Shown in pieces: positions 52,064 through 64,000 of a stretch of DNA of 64,000 nt (the stretch's first letter is position 1; every line of letters starts with the position of its first letter). Origin of the DNA: Heterodera schachtii. Its lineage: Eukaryota > Nematoda > Chromadorea > Rhabditida > Heteroderidae. The notes under the pieces were generated by a model that saw only the letters and a program-made list of their open reading frames with translations, did no database searches and was not told where the DNA came from. The position numbers and the translations under genes are program-made. The stretch lies in contig SIJG01000004.1 of the NCBI GenBank assembly GCA_023374025.1, forward strand, positions 310,001-374,000. The letters run 5' to 3'.

Positions 52064-52586
52064 AAAGTGTTGGGTTTCTTCGTAATTGCCCACCCAAAGC
52101 AATTAATCAATGCTTCATCATTTAATTAATTCATAATCCATTGGCAATTATTCAAATCACTGTCTCAAAACTCAGATTAATGAAAAAAACCATTTCTGAT
52201 CGATTTTAGTCAAAAAAAACATTTTGCCTACGATTGTGCTCATTAAATAATAATATATTTTATTCCGCTCATTTCCAACGCGAATTGAAACTTGTCCTTT
52301 CTATGCATGCGGCGAGGACAAAGTTAGGCTAATGCTTTACCAATGCTTCCGGGGATAATGACAAATCATAGCCAAACTTAGCCAAAACAGGCCCTGCCCT
52401 CGGGGGGGGGGGGTAAATTACGCAATTAATCGTTCTGGCGGAGAGCTTCCTTCCAATTTTTTATCCACCAGTTAAATAAATATTGCACCAACCATAAATT
52501 TATTTCGAAGTTGCTAATATTTTTTTGCTGCTTTTGCCCGGGGGCAAATGCGTCCGCCCGGCGGCGTTTCTTTTGCGGACGGCCAA

Positions 52587-59248
<6,662 letters not shown>

Positions 59249-61869
59249 ATTGTGTACAAATTGCCAATGCCTTAAATTCATTCGCCCGAACTTTGCTTCT
59301 TTTTTTTTGCCCCATTTCTTTTGTCTTGCCATCCAAAGATTCTTTGCACAAAAAGTTATAAAATGATGCATGTGAATGTATTGTGTTGTGTGTTGTCCAA
59401 TCGACAAAACTTTCTTTGGCATGGCATAGATTTTGTTTAGCAACAAATGATGAATGAATGCCATGCCGCGCAGAAGGGAAACCCCCGGCGGGGCGAAAGA
59501 AAGGGGAGAGGGAATGAAATTCTTAGAGGAATGGCATCCATGAAAATGCACAACAAATGCCATTCATTACTCGCACAACAAACACGGATTGGCTTTTCCT
59601 CTGCTCAAGTCGCTCTTCGCTGCGCTTCCCCACGTGTGCGCATTTGTTTACGGATTTGCCAAACGGCACACTTACAAATTAAATCCTTTAAACAAATTAA
59701 ATTCGTTGATCGCTTCTTCATCCCCTTTATCCGGCAGCTTTTCTTGAAGGGAGCATTCATTCTCTTCCTCGCTGCTAAAGCACGTAATAATTTTCTTTAT
59801 TGGCATTAAAAACTGTCCCAAGAAAATCTCTGATGCCGCGACGCAATTTCTGGAAGTATTTTTTATGGCGGAATAATTAATTAAAAAATTATAATTTTTA
59901 ATTTTTTAAATTTCTTCTGCATAAACTTCGTTAATCGTGCCAATTTGAGTGCCATTCACTTTTAGTTTGGCTATTTGCACTTTTTACCGATTGTTCATTC
60001 TATGGAAATGGGTTCATGTTGCGATTTGATTGGGACATCCCCCCCCCCCCCAATCGCTCACTTTCTCTCCAAAAATAACCAAAAAAAAGCCCAAAAGCAA
60101 ACAAAATTTGGCCGGGGGCGACGCGCCGAGAGAGGGGCGGGGGGGGGGGGGAGGGAGGGGGGGGGGGGAATTTGCCCGTTGGATTGTGGCGATGTCGTCC
60201 AACCTCTGCTGAAGAAGCACCCCCCCCCCCATTCACTGCACTCACTCGTCGCCTCCCCCCCCCCCCTCCGAAAGCCTTTCCAACTCATCTTCTTCTGCAC
60301 GCTCATGTCAGGATCAGAATACCCTTTCCTTCTTCACTCGTGTTTTGTCATCTCCTTCCTACGACTTCCTCACTTCCATTCAGCCAAAGTCGAGGGAGGA
60401 GGAGGAAGGGTGGGGGAGAGGGGGGGGGGGGACGGGTCGAATCCCCCTTCGTTCCTCCCTCCCCCCTCCTCCCTCATCCCTTTCTTCTTCCCTCCACCTT
60501 CCCTACTCATCCGTCCGACATATTTGAAAGGGTATGGGGATGAATGGGGTTGGGTGGGGGAGGTTGACTTTCACCCTCAACCATCGATGGCCCTTTCCAC
60601 ATCCACTGCTGAGCAAACACCCCCCCTCCCTCCCTCCCCTCCCCCACCACTCTCGAGCTCCCGCGCTCTCGTCCCGGGTCCCATTTCTCCCCACCCACTC
60701 GGCCGTACCTCCCCCCACCCTTCCCCCCAAAATTCCATTTTACTACACTCATTGATCCAGAGGAATAAAATATTTTCTTGCCTTTCTCAATTTATGCGTG
60801 TTTTTGTCTGCTGCTTACAATTAGCTTTAGCCGACTTCGTTCAGAGATCCGTTCTCAAACGCCTAACTTTGGCAGCCCTTTTGGGAATATTTTGTGTTCT
60901 TTGGCACGGATGGGAGCAATAAAATTGTACCGTATCTGTAAATATATTTATTTGTTGTCCAAAAGCTCGTAAGCCACCCAAGGAGCATTACGCAATTTGT
61001 TTAACAACTTGCAATAGACTCCAAGTTTGTTTTCAATACGAAATGACTACAAATGGCATTGCCGAGAAGTCATCGGTACCAAAAGATCAGTTTCAATACA
61101 AATCCATGCCATTATACGAAAAAAAAAAGAAAAACTTTTGAGTTTTTCGGGTTGTTTTTCTCGAATTCCATCGACGGAATTTGGGCAAACCTCAAAAAAC
61201 ATTTCATAACCCAAATGCTTGGACCTCCCCTCAGGGGTCGTAGACTCCGTCCCAACTTCTCAAATTTCCTCCCAAGCGATGGAATGTATGTACATGCGAA
61301 ATTCCACACTCGCATTTGCATTGTCTGTTGAGAGACGATTTTTGGCAAAACACCAAATTTCAAGACCAAAAATTGGCATTTTTGTTTCAATTTCATTCCG
61401 CCCGCTTAATTAATAAAATGCTACAACAAAATGCTTTTGGCAATTCTTCGTTATTCCAATTTCTTCAAAATATTTCAACATTCTTTTACATCGATTCATC
61501 TGTCTGAATGCCATAATACGCGTGCCAAGACAAGGCAAGATGTTGGCATTGCTGAGTCAGTCAGTCGTCAGTCTGTCGGTTCGGACAGAAATCCGACCGA
61601 CGGACGGACTGCCACGGACACTCTCAGCTGTGCTACATTTGGCCATGTTTGGGCAAGGGCGGCTTTTTTTTGGGGGGGGGGGTGACGACAACGGAATAAA
61701 TGCATTTTAACAACGCAAAGACAGACGAACACAGAAGAGAAACGGAAACGACACAAAACAAAAAGCAACGCAAGTTGGGGAAATAATTCATATCATCGAC
61801 TGATCATTTAATGAACAAATGAATTGAATAGATGGGAAGTGAATGTGCCGTGTTCATTTAGTAATTCAT
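59249..61869. other. Intergenic region between convergent KANK and PRDX6 genes
   Basis: No supported gene. It contains G or C monotracts (60040-60050, 60139-60170, 60223-60232, 60258-60267, 61671-61682) and an AT-rich segment at 61020-61400 that may be an old repeat. Open frames such as 59975-60922 are Pro/Ser/Gly frames caused by those tracts. Confidence 0.5.
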
Positions 61870-63232
61870 TCAGTCACTCCGTGGCACTTCGTTTTGCCCG
61901 GCCGATGGGTCGTTCACTTCGCGTAAGTACCGTTTGCCCGAGGGCAATTCCAACGGTCGGACTCCGCCCCCAACGCCGGCGAACATTTCCTTGGCCTTCG
62001 CATCCGTCACCCGTGGTTCGACCATACAAGCGGAGCCCGGCTCAAAGGGAAGGAAGGCAAAGTCAGCGGAGGAGGGGAAAAATGGCAATTTCGAATAATG
62101 CCGAAATTGGAAAGACAAATCGATGACGAATAAAGGAGGATAGAAATGCCAAACAAAGGACAATTGACGCGCAAAGAAGCGAAGGGAAAAGTGACGTCAC
62201 TGATTAATGCTAATTGTAATTGTTATTCCCTTTGCCCACCTTCCATCCTTCCGGCGTTGCCACCATAAATTTGTCAGAAAGCTGAAGAGAGTCAATCACT
62301 CGCAAAATTTCGCTAAATTTGTATAAAGTTTCAGTGGTGAAGTAAAAAGGGATTCGTTACTCAAAATTTCGGCCGGTGCTTGCCGGATAAAGCAAAGAAA
62401 GACGAAGACGCTTTTTGGGGTCGACGATAAAAACATAAAATAGGCATATTAATTTGCCAAATTTTGACAATTTAAAAACTCACTGCTCTGACCGTTAAAG
62501 GCACACCGGACAAATCGGAATTAAGTGGGTCAATCATGCCGAATTTAGTTGCCAGAAGACGCTGCTGATCAGCAATGATCGGAAAGGGAAAGTAGTCAGC
62601 TTAAAAGAGATGGACAACGGTGAGACTTTTAAATGAAGAGAGAATGAGCGAGAGGGAGAGAGCGGGAGAAAAGCAGAAAGAGAGAGTGGGTGAGAGGGGA
62701 AGGGCAATGGATGAGGAGGGGTGACGGGGACAGAAAGAGAGAGAGAGGGGCAATGGATGCGGGAGGGAGCGCAGAATTGAATCACCTGCCGACGAAATCT
62801 TCTCATTTCCGTTCCCCTTCGAATTGCCATACGCAGCTATGTCTTCAGTCCAATTGCGATGCGATTCTTTTTGGGAATGATTTTTATTTTAAACCGTTAA
62901 TTTTGCATTTGTTCGGCGTAATTAATCACTCAAAATTCAAAGCCCGTGAATTTTACCGGATGAATCGCAACTGAGTGCGATCACTTTGACTTGGCGTCGT
63001 GCGAATTCGGTGGTGAGTTGCGCGGCACGTGCCAATTCGGTGGTGCAAACGGGCGTAAAGTCGGCGGGGTGGGAGAAGAGAATGGCCCAACTGATAATGA
63101 GGGCGGAAAGTGAGCAGAAAACGGGTCGTCTTTCCCCCACCTTTCTTCGCCCATCCATTCGTAAAAACTGTCAATTTTGCCATGGGAAGTGTCGGCACCA
63201 AAGTCCGGGAACTGTTCACCCAAAAGCAGCAT
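61870..63232 (-). CDS. prdx-6: 1-Cys peroxiredoxin, PRDX6 type
   Basis: Cytosolic thiol peroxidase that reduces hydrogen peroxide and lipid hydroperoxides using one catalytic cysteine. Minus-strand exons: 63141-63232 ([20 protein letters not shown]), 62957-63090 ([20 protein letters not shown], holding the active-site PVCT cysteine), 62786-62866, 62484-62599 ([20 protein letters not shown]), 62361-62434 or 62410 ([15 protein letters not shown]), 62240-62312 ([18 protein letters not shown]) and 61870-62040 ([24 protein letters not shown]). Phases agree throughout and give about 246 residues, slightly longer than human PRDX6 (224). The acceptor expected before VFIVDPKK (position 62435) has no AG. 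The first AG is 24 nt further on and would delete eight residues. The C-terminus carries a short extension after the usual SGKxYLR end. Confidence 0.93.
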
Positions 63233-63556
63233 ATGTTCGCCGGAGAATCAAATTATATATATTAATTATCTATTTCATAATTATTTTCCGAATATATTCT
63301 AGATTAAAAAGTTCACCAAAAACTTCGAAAAATTGCATAAATCTTTGTTTTAAAAAAAACAACAAATAGACAAATCAAATAAACAAGTTAAATTTGGAAT
63401 AGGATGGGAATTAGAGGTGATTATGACCGGCCAATCATTGGGAAAACCGCGGGGAGAGAGATTGGACATCACAAAAACAATCGAAACTAATTGTGTAAAT
63501 CCTTTGCGATGCCAAAACCACCGTTTTCGATATGTCTGCGTCATGGCAATTAGTCC
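63233..63556. other. Short intercistronic spacer
   Basis: About 320 bp of AT-rich sequence between two minus-strand genes. The distance is within the range seen in nematode operons. No other element is visible. Confidence 0.45.
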
Positions 63557-64000
63557 AATTCGAGTTCGGAGTCGATTTTCTGCGCCGCTTCGTCGGCATT
63601 GTCCGTCTCGAGGTTTTCGCCACTGCTCCCTTCTCCACCAATTGGAATCCCTTCGATTCGGTCGGCCTAAACAACAATTAATAATTGCCCGATTAGCATA
63701 AGAATTACTTCGTCAAACAAATATTCGGCGGAACGAGCATAGCCTAAAAAGTGAAATTGACTCAAAAATGCCAATTGTTCGCTTTACGTTCCGCTTGTTC
63801 TTCCTGTCCTTCGCTGAAGAAAACATCGCCAAATTTCCTCTGCAGAAGTGCGCATGCCCTCAACATTTCGGGCTTTCCCTTCGCCGATTTGAGAGCCCAG
63901 TCGAGCGTTTTGTTCAAAAATGGGATGCGACGGTCCGACGACGGACTATCAGAGTTAAATGTTGAAGGCAAATTGGAGAACATCTGAAGGCCTTTTTTTG
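63557..64000 (-). CDS. 3' end of a possible GET4/TRC35-like protein (partial)
   Basis: Only the end of the gene is inside the window. The first exon reads from the right edge with PSSDRRIPFLNKTLDWALKS, then MLRACALLQRKFGDVFFSEG. Two tiny introns (44 and about 42 bp, both GT-AG) join it to YARSAEYLFDE and to an acidic tail ending DEAAQKIDSELELD, TAA at 63557. The helical segment resembles the GET4 alpha-solenoid region (RALKWS ... HQLLAL ... YHFLHS), where GET4 delivers tail-anchored membrane proteins. The protein ends too soon after it compared with GET4, so it may be truncated, alternatively ended or a different TPR-like protein. Confidence 0.4.

Larger units (their letters stand above)
44944..52586. 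other. Gene-poor 7.6-kb region
   Basis: No recognisable gene. Contents: a cluster of ACCGGTA words (45411-45455); AT-rich open frames at 46220-46498 and 48018-48392 that resemble no known protein; GA-rich tracts (46560-46700, 47220-47400, 49040-49110); pyrimidine tracts (49470-49830); and many G or C runs (about 47590, 47640, 49440, 51003, 51225-51268, 51907-51922, 52014-52034, 52050-52063). A possible terminal exon lies at 51454-51502. Some of this is probably upstream control sequence or 5' UTR exons of the KANK gene. Confidence 0.5.

Noticed and set aside
59975..60922. 315-codon plus-strand frame between KANK and PRDX6
   Set aside because: Built from G and C monotracts and Pro/Ser-rich sequence, with no splice or homology support.

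Overview
The window looks like nuclear DNA of a nematode, most likely a plant-parasitic tylenchomorph close to the cyst nematodes (Heterodera/Globodera). That placement is an inference. It rests on split genes with many 40-60 bp introns, orthologues of C. elegans egl-27, snt-1, hlh-1 and vab-19, close same-strand gene pairs, and at least five introns that only fit with GC-AG splice sites. Non-coding DNA is AT-rich and full of homopyrimidine/homopurine microsatellites and poly-G/poly-C runs of 10-20 bases.

Layout. 1-5189 is gene-free and holds a 627-bp hAT-type MITE (4180-4806). 5190-15960 (+) is an egl-27/RERE chromatin regulator (BAH, ELM2, SANT, GATA finger, glutamine-rich tail). 18946-22228 (+) is synaptotagmin-1 (snt-1). 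23025-25687 (-) is the MyoD-family factor hlh-1. 28198-30830 (-) is a CYP2-clan cytochrome P450. 31955-33412 (-) is a two-RRM hnRNP-like protein, with a GSKIP-like protein just upstream (33672-34422, -). 34641-35500 holds a foldback repeat and a diverged relative. 35929-38708 (-) is a Polo-like kinase. 39140-44943 (-) is a PP2C-like phosphatase whose long first intron contains three hAT-type MITEs nested inside one another, each with intact 8-bp target duplications. 44944-52586 is gene-poor. 52587-59248 (+) is the KANK protein VAB-19. 61870-63232 (-) is a 1-Cys peroxiredoxin (PRDX6 type), and 63557 to the right edge (-) is the end of a possible GET4-like gene.

The genes do not form one pathway: neurotransmission (snt-1), muscle fate (hlh-1), muscle-epidermis attachment (vab-19), chromatin (egl-27), mitosis (Polo kinase), kinase/phosphatase signalling (GSKIP, PP2C) and redox or xenobiotic metabolism (PRDX6, P450). 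The main novelty lies in the nested MITEs, the clustered GC-AG introns, the altered Polo-kinase motifs and the missing splice acceptor in the peroxiredoxin gene. No RNA genes or CRISPR arrays were found.
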